DNA from: an uncultured Pelagibacteraceae bacterium
GTDB taxonomy: Bacteria > Pseudomonadota > Alphaproteobacteria > Pelagibacterales > Pelagibacteraceae
Assembly: GCA_902600635.1 (NCBI GenBank)
Contig: CACKKE010000008.1
Coordinates: 1 to 33,640, forward strand
Length of the DNA: 33,640 nucleotides
Reading direction: 5' to 3'
Shown here: one piece after another, positions 1 to 8,058 of the stretch
How positions within the stretch are numbered: the stretch's first letter is position 1
Layout of the letters: every line of letters begins with the position of its first letter
Translations under genes and position numbers: made by a program
The notes under the pieces: generated by a model
The model's input: the letters and a program-made list of their open reading frames with translations, nothing else
What the model was told of the DNA's origin: nothing
The model's database searches: none

Positions 1-1
1 A

Positions 2-61
2 GATAATTATATGCTTCCAACATTTACCAAGAAAGTTGTTAAATATTTAGAAAAAAAATAA
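2..61 (+). CDS. C-terminal tail of an unidentified protein (partial)
   Basis: An open frame runs from the window edge to a TAA at 59-61 and encodes about 19 residues ending in YLEKK. The stop shares its last base with the ATG of the next gene (TAATG), a typical translational-coupling overlap. That makes it likely that this is the real 3' end of an upstream gene in the same operon. Too little is visible to name a family. Confidence 0.5.
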   Translation, partial: DNYMLPTFTKKVVKYLEKK

Positions 62-1206
62 TGAAAAAAGTAGCTGTAATTGGTGCTGGTATTTCAGGGC
101 TATTCATTGCGAATTTATTTAAGAGAAATGAAAAGTATCAAGTAACTATCTTTGAGAGAAATAGCTTAATCGATTTAAAAGAAGGTTACGGAATTCAATT
201 ATCTGTCAACAGTATAAAACTATTAAATAAAATTCATTTTGATAAATTAGAAAATAACGAGAAATTTAATCCAGATAAAATCAATTTTTACTTAGTCAAA
301 AATTCTAGCAAGATATGTGAGCTAAATATATCAGATTTTAACACTGAAAATTGTAAATATACTACTCTTAAACGGTCATCACTAATTAATTTTTTAAAAA
401 ACGATTTAGAAAAAGAAATAAAATTTGATCACACTATTTCAAAGATAGAACATCAAGATCAAGTTGTTCAAATTACTTTTGAAAATAATAAAATTTACGA
501 ATTTGATTATTTAATTATTTCAGATGGTGTCTTTTCAAAGAGTAAAAATCTGTTGTCAAAAAACCAAATTGAACCAAAATTTGATGATACGTTAGCCATA
601 AGAGGAGTAATACCAAGTTCATCAAACATAGCTGATAAAAAAAACATCTCATTGTTTTTAGGTTCAAATTTTCACTATGTTATTTATCCAGTATCTCCTG
701 ATGGAGATTTAAACTTTATAGCTGTAATGAAATATAAACTTTCAGAGGATGAGCAAAAAAATTACTCGTTGTTTAATGACAATATTTTTATTAAAAATAT
801 TTTAGAAAAAGTTCCGGACATAAATAAGAAATTTTTCGATAATATTAAGGATCTAAAGATATACCCAGTATTTATCAGCCATGATTTTTTCAAAGTTAAA
901 AACAATAATATTCATTTAATAGGAGATGCTTTTTTTGCTTTTCCACCATCTTTTGCTCAGGGTGCATCACAATCAATAGAAGGTGCATATGAATTATTTG
1001 AGAATATTGAGAATAATACTGAAAGTAATTTTTTTAGAAATAGAGTTAATAAAACAAAAATGGTTAATAATCGCTCAAAGTTTAATCAATTTGCTTTTCA
1101 TTTATCTAATCCCCTAACAACATTATTAAGAAATATTTTTTTGAAAAGATTAGTAAAAAATAAAAAGTTTTTAGAGGGCTATCTTGGTAAAATATATAAA
1201 AACTAA
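61..1206 (+). CDS. FAD-dependent aromatic-ring-hydroxylase-like monooxygenase
   Basis: This 381-residue protein has the class A flavoprotein monooxygenase layout. The dinucleotide-binding GAGISG is at residues 8-13, with an acidic residue (E32) ending strand 2. A SDG motif is at 154-156 and the second FAD motif is GDA at 288-290, followed by PPSFAQGASQSIEGA. This resembles the salicylate/p-hydroxybenzoate hydroxylase group more than UbiH, which has a different sequence after its GDA/GNA motif. The His that usually follows GDA (GDAAH) is Phe here. Expected reaction is NAD(P)H-dependent hydroxylation of a small aromatic or quinone-like substrate, which cannot be named from sequence. Its ATG overlaps the stop of the preceding frame, and its stop overlaps that of convergent ccrM by 4 bases. 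Confidence 0.8.
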   Translation: MKKVAVIGAGISGLFIANLFKRNEKYQVTIFERNSLIDLKEGYGIQLSVNSIKLLNKIHFDKLENNEKFNPDKINFYLVKNSSKICELNISDFNTENCKYTTLKRSSLINFLKNDLEKEIKFDHTISKIEHQDQVVQITFENNKIYEFDYLIISDGVFSKSKNLLSKNQIEPKFDDTLAIRGVIPSSSNIADKKNISLFLGSNFHYVIYPVSPDGDLNFIAVMKYKLSEDEQKNYSLFNDNIFIKNILEKVPDINKKFFDNIKDLKIYPVFISHDFFKVKNNNIHLIGDAFFAFPPSFAQGASQSIEGAYELFENIENNTESNFFRNRVNKTKMVNNRSKFNQFAFHLSNPLTTLLRNIFLKRLVKNKKFLEGYLGKIYKN

Positions 1207-2273
1207 GTATTAGAAATTAATCTTTGTCTTAAATGATCGATAGGAACTGCGTTTCCATTCAAGTTATAATGCCAATAGGTCCATCCATTACAGCTTTCAG
1301 CACCTAAGATTTTGGCTGCTACTTTATGGATTGAGCCTTCAGTTTGAGCATGTTTGATACTGCCATCAGCCCTAATTTTTGCACTAATTTTCTTCTTGTT
1401 ATCAAAAATAGTAGTTCCTGGTTTTATTATTCCTAATTCAACCAAAGAACCAAAAGGTATTCTTGGTTTAGATCTACCGTTCTGAATAGTATCTAAATTA
1501 TCATCCTCTATAGATTTTGCTTTATTTAATCTTTGTTCGGCAGCTTTAAAATAGTTTTTTTCTTTTTCAATCCCGTAATAATTTCTACCTAATTTTTTTG
1601 CAACCGTTGCTGTTGTTCCTGATCCTAAAAAAGGATCTAAAACAAAATCATTTTTATTTGTCGTTGCTAATAAAATTCTGTGAAGTAGAGCCTCAGGTTT
1701 TTGGGTAGAGTGCACTTTTTTACCATTCTTTTTTAGTCTTTCAGAACCATTACAAATCGGCAATTCCCAGTTAGATCTCATTTGGAGATCGTCATTTAAA
1801 CACTTTAAAGATTGATAATTAAAGGTGTATTTTGATTTTTCAGATTTAGATGCCCAAATTAAAGTTTCGTGGGCATTCGTAAAACGTGTTCCTCTGAAAT
1901 TTGGCATGGGATTTTTTTTATTCCAAATGAGATCATTTAGAATCCAAAAACCCAAATTTTGAATTGCTGTACCAACTCTAAAGATATTGTGATAACTACC
2001 AATTACCCAGATAGCCCCATCCTTTTTTAAAATTCTTTTACATTCGCTTAACCATGAGTATGTAAAGTCATCATACTTTTTAAAATTTTCAAATTGATCC
2101 CATTTATCATTTACTGCACTTACTTTAGATCTATCAGGTCTTGTTAATTCACTTTTTAGTTGCAGGTTGTAAGGAGGGTCGGCAAAGATTAAATCAAAAG
2201 TTTCATCAGGAATTTTTTTAAGTTCCTGAAGGCTATCTCCATTAATTAATTTATTTTTTAAGTTCAAATTCAT
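1203..2273 (-). CDS. ccrM: CcrM-type adenine-N6 DNA methyltransferase (GANTC)
   Basis: Product of 356 residues (Caulobacter CcrM is about 358). It has the beta-class order of motifs: catalytic DPPY at 32-35 and the S-adenosylmethionine motif FLGSGTT at 215-221. The C-terminal domain, ending near the CNGWTYWH motif, matches the RAMA-type DNA-binding extension of CcrM. Many CcrM blocks are present, such as AIWVIGSYHNIFRVG and NAHETLIWASKS. Family knowledge: it methylates the A of GANTC after replication and couples gene expression to the cell cycle. I chose the ATG at 2273; an upstream TTG at 2315 would add 14 residues with no CcrM counterpart and would run through the probable promoter. Two GANTC sites lie 18-33 bases before the ATG. 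The gene follows rnhB on the same strand after a gap of about 119 bases. Confidence 0.95.
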   Translation of the reverse strand: MNLNLKNKLINGDSLQELKKIPDETFDLIFADPPYNLQLKSELTRPDRSKVSAVNDKWDQFENFKKYDDFTYSWLSECKRILKKDGAIWVIGSYHNIFRVGTAIQNLGFWILNDLIWNKKNPMPNFRGTRFTNAHETLIWASKSEKSKYTFNYQSLKCLNDDLQMRSNWELPICNGSERLKKNGKKVHSTQKPEALLHRILLATTNKNDFVLDPFLGSGTTATVAKKLGRNYYGIEKEKNYFKAAEQRLNKAKSIEDDNLDTIQNGRSKPRIPFGSLVELGIIKPGTTIFDNKKKISAKIRADGSIKHAQTEGSIHKVAAKILGAESCNGWTYWHYNLNGNAVPIDHLRQRLISNT

Positions 2274-2392
2274 TTTATAAAAACAAATTAGACTCCAAAA
2301 AGATTCTTGGGTCAACCTAGGATTGAATTATTTAGAATAGTTTTGTATGACTTTGTATTGCGACAACTACATATGGTGTTTTTACGTGAAAA
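2274..2392 (-). promoter_or_regulatory. ccrM upstream region with paired GANTC sites
   Basis: This is the longest non-coding gap in the window. Two GANTC sites, GACTC at 2291-2295 and GATTC at 2302-2306, lie 11 bases apart just upstream of the ccrM ATG. Read on the minus strand, a TTGACC at 2315-2310 and a TAATTT at 2290-2285 could act as -35 and -10 elements. Their spacer is 19 bases (longer than ideal), and both GANTC sites would fall entirely inside it. The sites are seen directly; the promoter assignment is inference. I saw no clear CtrA-type TTAA-N7-TTAA box. Confidence 0.45.
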
Positions 2393-2953
2393 CTATTTCA
2401 ATTTGTGTATAGGAGAAAAAGTTTTTCTGTGATGCTTTGTAATTCCTAAGATTTTTATAGCTTTTAAATGCTGACTAGTACCGTATCCAAAATTTTTTTG
2501 CCAATTATAGCCTTTAAACTTTTTACCTAAATCTGAAATCATCTTATCACGTGTAACTTTTGCAATAATTGATGCTGCAGAAATAGATGGAATTTTTTGG
2601 TCACCTTTAATAATAGATTTAAGTTTGTAATTTTTTAATTCAGGCAATTTATTTCCATCAATTAATACATGTGAGGGTTTTTTCTTAAGTTTTTTGATTG
2701 CTCTTTTCATTGCTAATAAACTGGCATTTAAAATATTTAATTGTTCAATTTCTTTCAATGATGCCTTTCCAATTGCCCAAATTGAATTTTTTTTAATATG
2801 GCTAAATAAGACTTTACGTCTAGAGCTTGATATACTTTTTGAGTCTTTTAGTAATTTTGTATTTATAGATTTTTTTAAAATAACTGCAGCTGCATAGACT
2901 GGTCCAACCAAACTTCCTCGACCGACTTCATCTACACCAGCAATTATTTTCAT
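2393..2953 (-). CDS. rnhB: Ribonuclease HII
   Basis: The 186-residue protein starts with the RNase HII signature GVDEVGRGSLVGPV (D7 and E8 supply metal-binding acids). It has the ISAASIIAKVTRD block near the middle and a short conserved GYGTSQHLKAI segment near the end. It nicks the RNA strand of RNA/DNA hybrids and removes misincorporated ribonucleotides. Length is at the short end for the family but looks complete. The start codon overlaps the stop of the upstream udg-like gene (TAATG), so the two are probably translated together. The gene lies directly before ccrM, an arrangement seen in other alphaproteobacteria. Confidence 0.95.
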   Translation of the reverse strand: MKIIAGVDEVGRGSLVGPVYAAAVILKKSINTKLLKDSKSISSSRRKVLFSHIKKNSIWAIGKASLKEIEQLNILNASLLAMKRAIKKLKKKPSHVLIDGNKLPELKNYKLKSIIKGDQKIPSISAASIIAKVTRDKMISDLGKKFKGYNWQKNFGYGTSQHLKAIKILGITKHHRKTFSPIHKLK

Positions 2954-3672
2954 TAAATTATAATATTTAAATCTTCTACTTTTTTTCTTATTTTTTTAAG
3001 GTCCTCCCATGAGAATTTCTTTTTATCTGGATACCTAATTAAATAAGATGGATTAAAAGTGATAATTACTGGAATTGTTTTGTTTCCAATTATGATTTCT
3101 TTCCAATTTCCTCTTTCGTTTGAGATTTGATTACCAAGACCCGTTACTGCCTCCATTGCAGTGGTACCCATCAATATCAAAATTTTAGGATCTATAATTG
3201 AAATATGTTCTCTTAGAAAAATTGAATATCGCTTTATCTCTTGAGTAGTTGGCTTTCTATCATTAGGTGGTCTAAAATTTATTGAGTAAGTAGAGTACAC
3301 TTTCTCTCTTTTAATTTTAATTGCTAAAAGCATCTTATTTAAAAGCACGCCAACATCTCCACAAAATGTTTTAGCTTCCAAATCTTCTTTTTCATCAGGA
3401 GCTTCTCCAATTAACATTATAGGACTATTTATGTCACCATCTCCCATAACTAGATTTTTAGAATTATTTCTTAAATTACAATTTTCAATTGAATTGATTT
3501 TTTTCTTTAGTCTTAATATTCTCTCTTCTTTCCCTTTTTTATCTTGAACGCTATTTTCCTTTACAATTTTAAGTCTATTTATTGGCTTATTACTAAATTT
3601 AAATTTTGGCTCTACTTTATCTAAAAATCTTTGATCATATTTGGCATTTTGATTTAACATCTTTTTAGTCAT
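2953..3672 (-). CDS. Family-4-like uracil-DNA glycosylase lacking Fe-S cysteines
   Basis: The 239-residue product carries the general outline of family 4 uracil-DNA glycosylases: GEAPDEKED (motif 1, residues 89-97; usual form GEAPGxxED), then FCGDVGVLLNKML, then RPPNDRKPT, and NPSYLIR (motif 2, 207-213). The role would be excision of uracil from DNA. Several hallmarks are altered. Only two Cys are present (65 and 104). The Cys before RPP is Asn-Phe here, the Cys after PTTQEI is absent, and the first Cys of the usual CxxC is absent, so a 4Fe-4S cluster cannot be ligated in the standard way. The motif-2 His is Asn and the motif-1 Gly is Asp. The ATG at 3672 is preferred over a TTG three codons upstream. 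An alternative reading is a related DNA-binding or glycosylase protein with changed specificity. Confidence 0.75.
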   Translation of the reverse strand: MTKKMLNQNAKYDQRFLDKVEPKFKFSNKPINRLKIVKENSVQDKKGKEERILRLKKKINSIENCNLRNNSKNLVMGDGDINSPIMLIGEAPDEKEDLEAKTFCGDVGVLLNKMLLAIKIKREKVYSTYSINFRPPNDRKPTTQEIKRYSIFLREHISIIDPKILILMGTTAMEAVTGLGNQISNERGNWKEIIIGNKTIPVIITFNPSYLIRYPDKKKFSWEDLKKIRKKVEDLNIII

Positions 3673-3677
3673 AAAGT
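3649..3677 (+). promoter_or_regulatory. Candidate promoter for the TPR gene, inside the udg start
   Basis: TTGATT at 3649-3654 and TAAAGT at 3672-3677 are separated by 17 bases, each matching four of six positions of the sigma-70 consensus. Transcription would begin at about the ATG at 3684, giving a leaderless or nearly leaderless message. The divergent genes are only 11 bases apart, so any promoter must overlap the udg coding sequence. Weak evidence in AT-rich DNA. Confidence 0.25.
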
Positions 3678-3683
3678 GCAATT

Positions 3684-5354
3684 ATGTTTGTCAAAAATTT
3701 AAAATTTTTATTGATATTATTGTTACTTTATCAAAATCCCTTGCATTCTAAAAGTGCTAGTTTTGATGATTTTGACTCCAGAAACTTATCAAAATATTTT
3801 TCTGGAATTGTAGCATTTGAAAATAAAAATAACTCAAAGGCGTTAAATTTTTTTAATACTTCCAAGATTTTATTAAATAAACATGAGCCTTATTTAAAGA
3901 GATATGTTTACTCTCTAGTCTTAGAAAATAAAGTAAATCAAGCTATAAATATTGTTAAACAAAATAAAAATAAATCAGAATTTTTTGAAAAATACTTATT
4001 ATTAACAATAGATAGTATAAGACGAGAGGATTTTTCAAAGGCATTGGATTACATATCTAAGTCTAAAAAATACATTAAACTTAACCGATTTAACTCAGCA
4101 ATTTTAGATAATTTGAGAGACTACATTTTTGTATTCAAAGAAAAAAGATTGCCCAATGACATAAAAAATTACGGAAATCTATCAATAATTTCAACAACCT
4201 TTCAAAGGTGTTATTTAGGAGATGCAAAAACCAAAACTTTTTTCTCTAAGCTGGTTGGTAATGACGATACAGACTTAACTAGGTACACTTTTTTTTACTT
4301 AGCATATTTAATTGAAAATAACCAAATAGAGGAAGCAAAAAAAATAACTGATAACATTAAATTTATCAATACTTCTTTACTTTTGTCTCAAGGAAAAAGT
4401 TGGATTGAAAAAGGCGATCAAAGAAAAATGAATTCCATTTTTTCATGCAAAAACCATAATGACTTAATAAGTGAATTTTTATTTTTAATATCTAATTTAC
4501 ATTCTGCTCAAGACGATTTTATAAATTCTAACTTTTATTCATATTTATCTAATTATTTAAATCCAAAATTTCATTATAATTTATCATTAGTCGCTGAAAA
4601 TCTATATTCAAATGAAGAATTTGATCGAGTTAAAAAAATTTTACAAGAATTTGAAAAAGAAGATGATTTCTATTATTGGTATAGATTAAAAAAAGAAGCT
4701 CAAATTATTTCAAAAGAAAGTAGCACAAAAGATTCATTAAAATTTATTAAGTCTAACTTTGAAAAAATTGAAAAACCAAATGAAAAAATCCTATTTGATA
4801 TTGCTAATTTTTATAAAAATGCAAAAGAGTATGAACAAGCTATAAAATATTACACAATAGTCCTAGGAATAGTTAGCGACGATTTAGAAGTTAAATCAGA
4901 TTTATTTTATAGAAGAGGAGCGAGCAATGAACGAATGGGAAATTATGAAGAAGCAGATAAAGACATGCTTTCTTCTTTAGAAATTGATCCTGATGATGCT
5001 TATGTTCTTAATTATTTAGCATACTCTTGGTTGGAGAGGGATTACAAAATTGAAGAGGCAATGGAAATGTTAGAGAGAGCATATTCTTTAACTGAGAATG
5101 ATCCATATATAATAGACTCAATTGGCTGGGCATATTATTTAACAAAAGACTACGTAAAAGCAGAAACATATTTAAAAAGAGCTGTAGAATTAATGCCAGA
5201 TGATGCGATAGTAAATGATCACTATGGAGATATTCTTTGGATGTTGGGTAGAAAAATTCAAGCAAGGTACTTTTGGAAAAGTGTATTTAAAATGGAGGAT
5301 GTAGATGAAGAATTATTACAAAAAATAAATTCAAAAATAATTAAAGGACTCTAA
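3684..5354 (+). CDS. Exported tetratricopeptide-repeat protein
   Basis: This 556-residue protein has a good N-terminal signal peptide: a Lys-containing start, then the hydrophobic run LLILLLL, then a polar region with a likely cut near residue 22-25. It is therefore probably periplasmic or lipid-facing. The N-terminal 340 residues are helical, Asn/Lys-rich and poorly conserved in appearance. TPR units are clear from about residue 365 to 530, with typical alternation of small and aromatic residues (for example YEEADKDMLSSLEIDPDDAYVLN split across two helices). TPR arrays are protein-binding scaffolds and give no enzymatic hint. The gene ends one base before ispE and probably forms an operon with it, an association seen in other alphaproteobacteria. 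Function unknown. Confidence 0.85.
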   Translation: MFVKNLKFLLILLLLYQNPLHSKSASFDDFDSRNLSKYFSGIVAFENKNNSKALNFFNTSKILLNKHEPYLKRYVYSLVLENKVNQAINIVKQNKNKSEFFEKYLLLTIDSIRREDFSKALDYISKSKKYIKLNRFNSAILDNLRDYIFVFKEKRLPNDIKNYGNLSIISTTFQRCYLGDAKTKTFFSKLVGNDDTDLTRYTFFYLAYLIENNQIEEAKKITDNIKFINTSLLLSQGKSWIEKGDQRKMNSIFSCKNHNDLISEFLFLISNLHSAQDDFINSNFYSYLSNYLNPKFHYNLSLVAENLYSNEEFDRVKKILQEFEKEDDFYYWYRLKKEAQIISKESSTKDSLKFIKSNFEKIEKPNEKILFDIANFYKNAKEYEQAIKYYTIVLGIVSDDLEVKSDLFYRRGASNERMGNYEEADKDMLSSLEIDPDDAYVLNYLAYSWLERDYKIEEAMEMLERAYSLTENDPYIIDSIGWAYYLTKDYVKAETYLKRAVELMPDDAIVNDHYGDILWMLGRKIQARYFWKSVFKMEDVDEELLQKINSKIIKGL

Positions 5355-5355
5355 G

Positions 5356-6201
5356 ATGAGCTATTTTAGGATAAAGTCATTTGCTAAAATTAATTTAGCT
5401 CTTAACGTTACTGGAAAAAACTCAAGATTACACAAGATTGAGAGTATCGTAGGTTTTGTCTCGTTATACGATGTTATTCTTATTAAAGAAATTCAATCTA
5501 AGAAACATATTATTTCATTTAATGGAAAATATTCAAAAAATATTCATAAGAAAAATACAATTTCAAAGTTATTAAATATTCTAGAGAAAAAAAAATTAAT
5601 TTCAGGTCATAAGTTTGAGATAAAAGTTAACAAACATATTCCATCAAAATCTGGATTAGGAGGTGGATCAATGAATGCTGCAAATATATTGAAATATTTG
5701 ATTAAAAAAAAGTTTATCAATCCCAGCAAAGGACAATTAAGTTCAATTTGTAAATCAGTAGGTTCAGATGTAGTTCTGGGTCTTAATTCTACTTTTACAA
5801 TTCTTAAATCTAATAATCAGATTAAAGAGTTTAAAAACTGCAAAAAATTTTATGCACTTATTGTTAAACCTAGCTTTGGGTGTTCGACAAAAGAGATATA
5901 TTCAAGTGTTAAAAAATTCACAAAACCCAGATTTAATAAACCCTCTAAGAAAATGTTTATCTTTGAGAATTTGAAAAAACTCAATAACTCTCTTGAGGCG
6001 ATTTCTCTATCTAAGTTTCCCAAATTAAAAAATATCAAAAGTTTTCTTGAAAAATCCTCAAATAAGAGTTTCGTAAGAATGACAGGATCAGGTTCTGCAA
6101 TTGTCGCATATTTTAAATCTAAAAAATTATGCGATGATGTTAAAAAAAAATTTAGTAGAAAATATAAAAATTGCTGGTGTAAAGTTGCAAAAACTATATA
6201 A
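5356..6201 (+). CDS. ispE: 4-diphosphocytidyl-2-C-methyl-D-erythritol kinase
   Basis: The 281-residue GHMP kinase begins with SFAKINLALNVTG (catalytic Lys near residue 10), has the ATP-binding glycine loop GLGGGSMNAAN, the SDV segment with the second catalytic Asp, and the C-terminal MTGSGSAIVAYF motif. It phosphorylates CDP-methylerythritol in the non-mevalonate isoprenoid pathway. Substrate-side differences are visible: the usual DGYH near residue 25 is reduced to SRLH (His kept), and the second Ser of GGGSSNAA is Met. Length is normal. AAGGA lies about ten bases before the ATG and is a plausible ribosome binding site inside the end of the upstream TPR gene. Confidence 0.93.
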   Translation: MSYFRIKSFAKINLALNVTGKNSRLHKIESIVGFVSLYDVILIKEIQSKKHIISFNGKYSKNIHKKNTISKLLNILEKKKLISGHKFEIKVNKHIPSKSGLGGGSMNAANILKYLIKKKFINPSKGQLSSICKSVGSDVVLGLNSTFTILKSNNQIKEFKNCKKFYALIVKPSFGCSTKEIYSSVKKFTKPRFNKPSKKMFIFENLKKLNNSLEAISLSKFPKLKNIKSFLEKSSNKSFVRMTGSGSAIVAYFKSKKLCDDVKKKFSRKYKNCWCKVAKTI

Positions 6202-6232
6202 ATTCTTTTTTTTGTGTTATACGAAATTAAAT

Positions 6233-6306
6233 TGGGGCGTAGCCAAGCGGTAAGGCACGGGTTTTTGGTACCTGCATCCTAGGTTCGAATCCTAGCGCCC
6301 CAGCCA
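6233..6306 (+). tRNA. tRNA-Gln (anticodon UUG)
   Basis: A complete 74-base cloverleaf is visible. The seven-pair acceptor stem is TGGGGCG (6233-6239) with CGCCCCA (6296-6302). The anticodon stem CGGGT/ACCTG encloses the loop TTTTGGT, giving anticodon TTG. The T arm is CCTAG-GTTCGAAT-CCTAG. The discriminator is G (6303) and CCA (6304-6306) is encoded in the DNA. A TATACG box at 6218-6223 might serve as a -10 element, with no convincing -35. The gene ends only three bases before the cca start codon. Confidence 0.97.
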
Positions 6307-6309
6307 AAT

Positions 6310-7584
6310 ATGAAAAACTTTTTAAATAAAATTTTCTCGAGCTCAAAAAACCTTTACTCATTTAAGAATAATATCAAAAAACTTTCATTAACAACACCTG
6401 TGAAAAAAATTTTTGAGGCTATAAATTCTCACTCATCTGAAAGTGAGATTAGGTACGTGGGAGGTTGTTTAAGAAAAATATTAAATAATGAGAAAGTTGA
6501 TGATATAGATTTAGCGACAAATTTAAATCCTAAAGAAGTCACTGAAATCTTAAAAAAAAATAATATTAATTTTTATGAGTCGGGAATTGAACATGGAACA
6601 ATTACAGCAATCATAGATGATCATAAGTATGAGATAACATCTCTAAGAGAAGATATTTTTACTGATGGTAGACACGCTAAAGTAAAATTCTCCAAAGATT
6701 GGAAAAAAGATGCTGCGAGAAGGGATTTTACTATTAACTCTATTTATGCTGATTTGGATGGAAATTTATTCGATCCTTACAATGGAAAAAAAGATATTGA
6801 AATAGGTCAGGTTAGTTTTATTGGCAACCCTGAAAAAAGAATTAAAGAGGATTATTTAAGGATATTAAGATACTTAAGATTTTTTTTAAATTACTCAAAG
6901 CAGCCTCACAAAGAGGAAATAATTAAAGTAATAAAAATCAATATAAGTGGTATTTCTATTATATCTAAAGAGAGACTATTAGATGAGTTAAAAAAATTAT
7001 TAAAATCAAATAAATTAGAAAATTTATCAAAAGATAAATTCAGCATCGACCTAATATTGTTAATTTTTCCAGAGCTAAAGAATATCAAAAGTATTATTGA
7101 TGTAATTAAAGTAAAGAGGGAACTATTTGTTGATCTGGATTTTATGTTTACTTTATTTTTAATGATAATAGATGAAACAGACAATTTAGAATACTTCTTG
7201 TACAAATATAATATTTCAAAAAAAGATCAAAAAAGAGCTTATGCTATTAGTAACTTTTATAATGAAAAGAATGGGTCAAAAACTTTCAATGAAGTGAACT
7301 TAAATAAAGTTTTATATTATGATGGAAAGCAAGCAGTATTAGATATTATAAATTTTAAGATTATAAAAACAAAGAAATTAGATAAGAAATTGTTGAGCTT
7401 ACTAGAATTATACAAAAATAAGATCACGCCAAGTTTGCCTGTTGGAGCTAATTTATTAATGAGTAGATACAAAATACCAGAGGGAAGACAGTTGGGAAGT
7501 ATGCTGAAATTGATCGAGGAGGAGTGGATCAGGAATGATTTCAAAATTTCTGACAAACAAATCGATAGTATTGTAAAAGGTTAA
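6310..7584 (+). CDS. cca: CCA tRNA nucleotidyltransferase / poly(A) polymerase family
   Basis: The 424-residue product has the class II nucleotidyltransferase head: [10 protein letters not shown], then VDDIDLATN with the two metal-binding Asp, then [10 protein letters not shown] and [10 protein letters not shown] helical RNA-binding body follows, with a C-terminal [23 protein letters not shown] segment typical of alphaproteobacterial members. It repairs or adds the 3' CCA of tRNAs. The start follows the tRNA-Gln CCA by three bases and I see no better start nearby, since conservation begins around residue 30 and there is no other ATG before it. The stop overlaps greA's stop by four bases (TTAA). 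Members of this family can be poly(A) polymerases; CCA addition is the likelier role here. Confidence 0.9.
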   Translation: MKNFLNKIFSSSKNLYSFKNNIKKLSLTTPVKKIFEAINSHSSESEIRYVGGCLRKILNNEKVDDIDLATNLNPKEVTEILKKNNINFYESGIEHGTITAIIDDHKYEITSLREDIFTDGRHAKVKFSKDWKKDAARRDFTINSIYADLDGNLFDPYNGKKDIEIGQVSFIGNPEKRIKEDYLRILRYLRFFLNYSKQPHKEEIIKVIKINISGISIISKERLLDELKKLLKSNKLENLSKDKFSIDLILLIFPELKNIKSIIDVIKVKRELFVDLDFMFTLFLMIIDETDNLEYFLYKYNISKKDQKRAYAISNFYNEKNGSKTFNEVNLNKVLYYDGKQAVLDIINFKIIKTKKLDKKLLSLLELYKNKITPSLPVGANLLMSRYKIPEGRQLGSMLKLIEEEWIRNDFKISDKQIDSIVKG

Positions 7585-8057
7585 AGATATTTGACGTCTT
7601 TAATTTCAAAGTTTTTTACTCCAGCGGGAGTATTTATTTCCACAAGATCATTTTTATTTTTTCCAATGAGACCTTTACCTATTGGCGATTGAAAATATAA
7701 CAGTTTTTTTTTTAAATCTGCTTCATCTTTTCCGACTATTTTATAATCTATCTTTTCACCAGTGTCTAAATTTTCCAAAAATACTGTTGCACCAAAAATT
7801 ACTTTGCCATCATTGTTTATTTTAGTAATATCAATGACGTTTGCTCTTGCAATAATATCATTTATTTCTGTTATCCTACCTTCGTTGTGAGACTGCTCTT
7901 CTTTTGCTGCATGATACTCAGCGTTTTCTTTTAAATCTCCGTGTGATCTTGCTTCAGCAATTGCGGCAACTATTTCTGGTCTTTTTTTTTCTTTTAAAAA
8001 AATTAATTCTTCCTTTAGTTTATTTAATCCATTCAAGGTAATTGGTTCTTTATCCAT
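7581..8057 (-). CDS. greA: Transcription elongation factor GreA
   Basis: The 158-residue protein has the GreA N-terminal coiled coil with the diagnostic [21 protein letters not shown] segment (acidic tip residues D and E) and the C-terminal FKBP-like domain ending in [21 protein letters not shown] split over two strands. GreA makes backtracked RNA polymerase cleave its transcript and resume. I use the ATG at 8057, which gives the usual family length and leaves one base after the hemF stop. An in-frame start at 8075 would add six residues inside hemF. It is the last gene of the trmL-hemF-greA run. Confidence 0.96.
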   Translation of the reverse strand: MDKEPITLNGLNKLKEELIFLKEKKRPEIVAAIAEARSHGDLKENAEYHAAKEEQSHNEGRITEINDIIARANVIDITKINNDGKVIFGATVFLENLDTGEKIDYKIVGKDEADLKKKLLYFQSPIGKGLIGKNKNDLVEINTPAGVKNFEIKDVKYL

Positions 8058-8058
8058 A

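Noticed and set aside
2274..2315. TTG-initiated 14-residue extension of CcrM
   Set aside because: No known CcrM has such an extension, and it would run through the GANTC/promoter region; the ATG at 2273 gives normal family length.
5008..5265. 85-residue minus-strand frame inside the TPR gene
   Set aside because: It is a shadow of a well-supported coding region with no start context or recognisable motif.
6202..6232. T-run after ispE as a terminator
   Set aside because: The T8 tract has no preceding hairpin; homopolymer runs of this length are common throughout the window.
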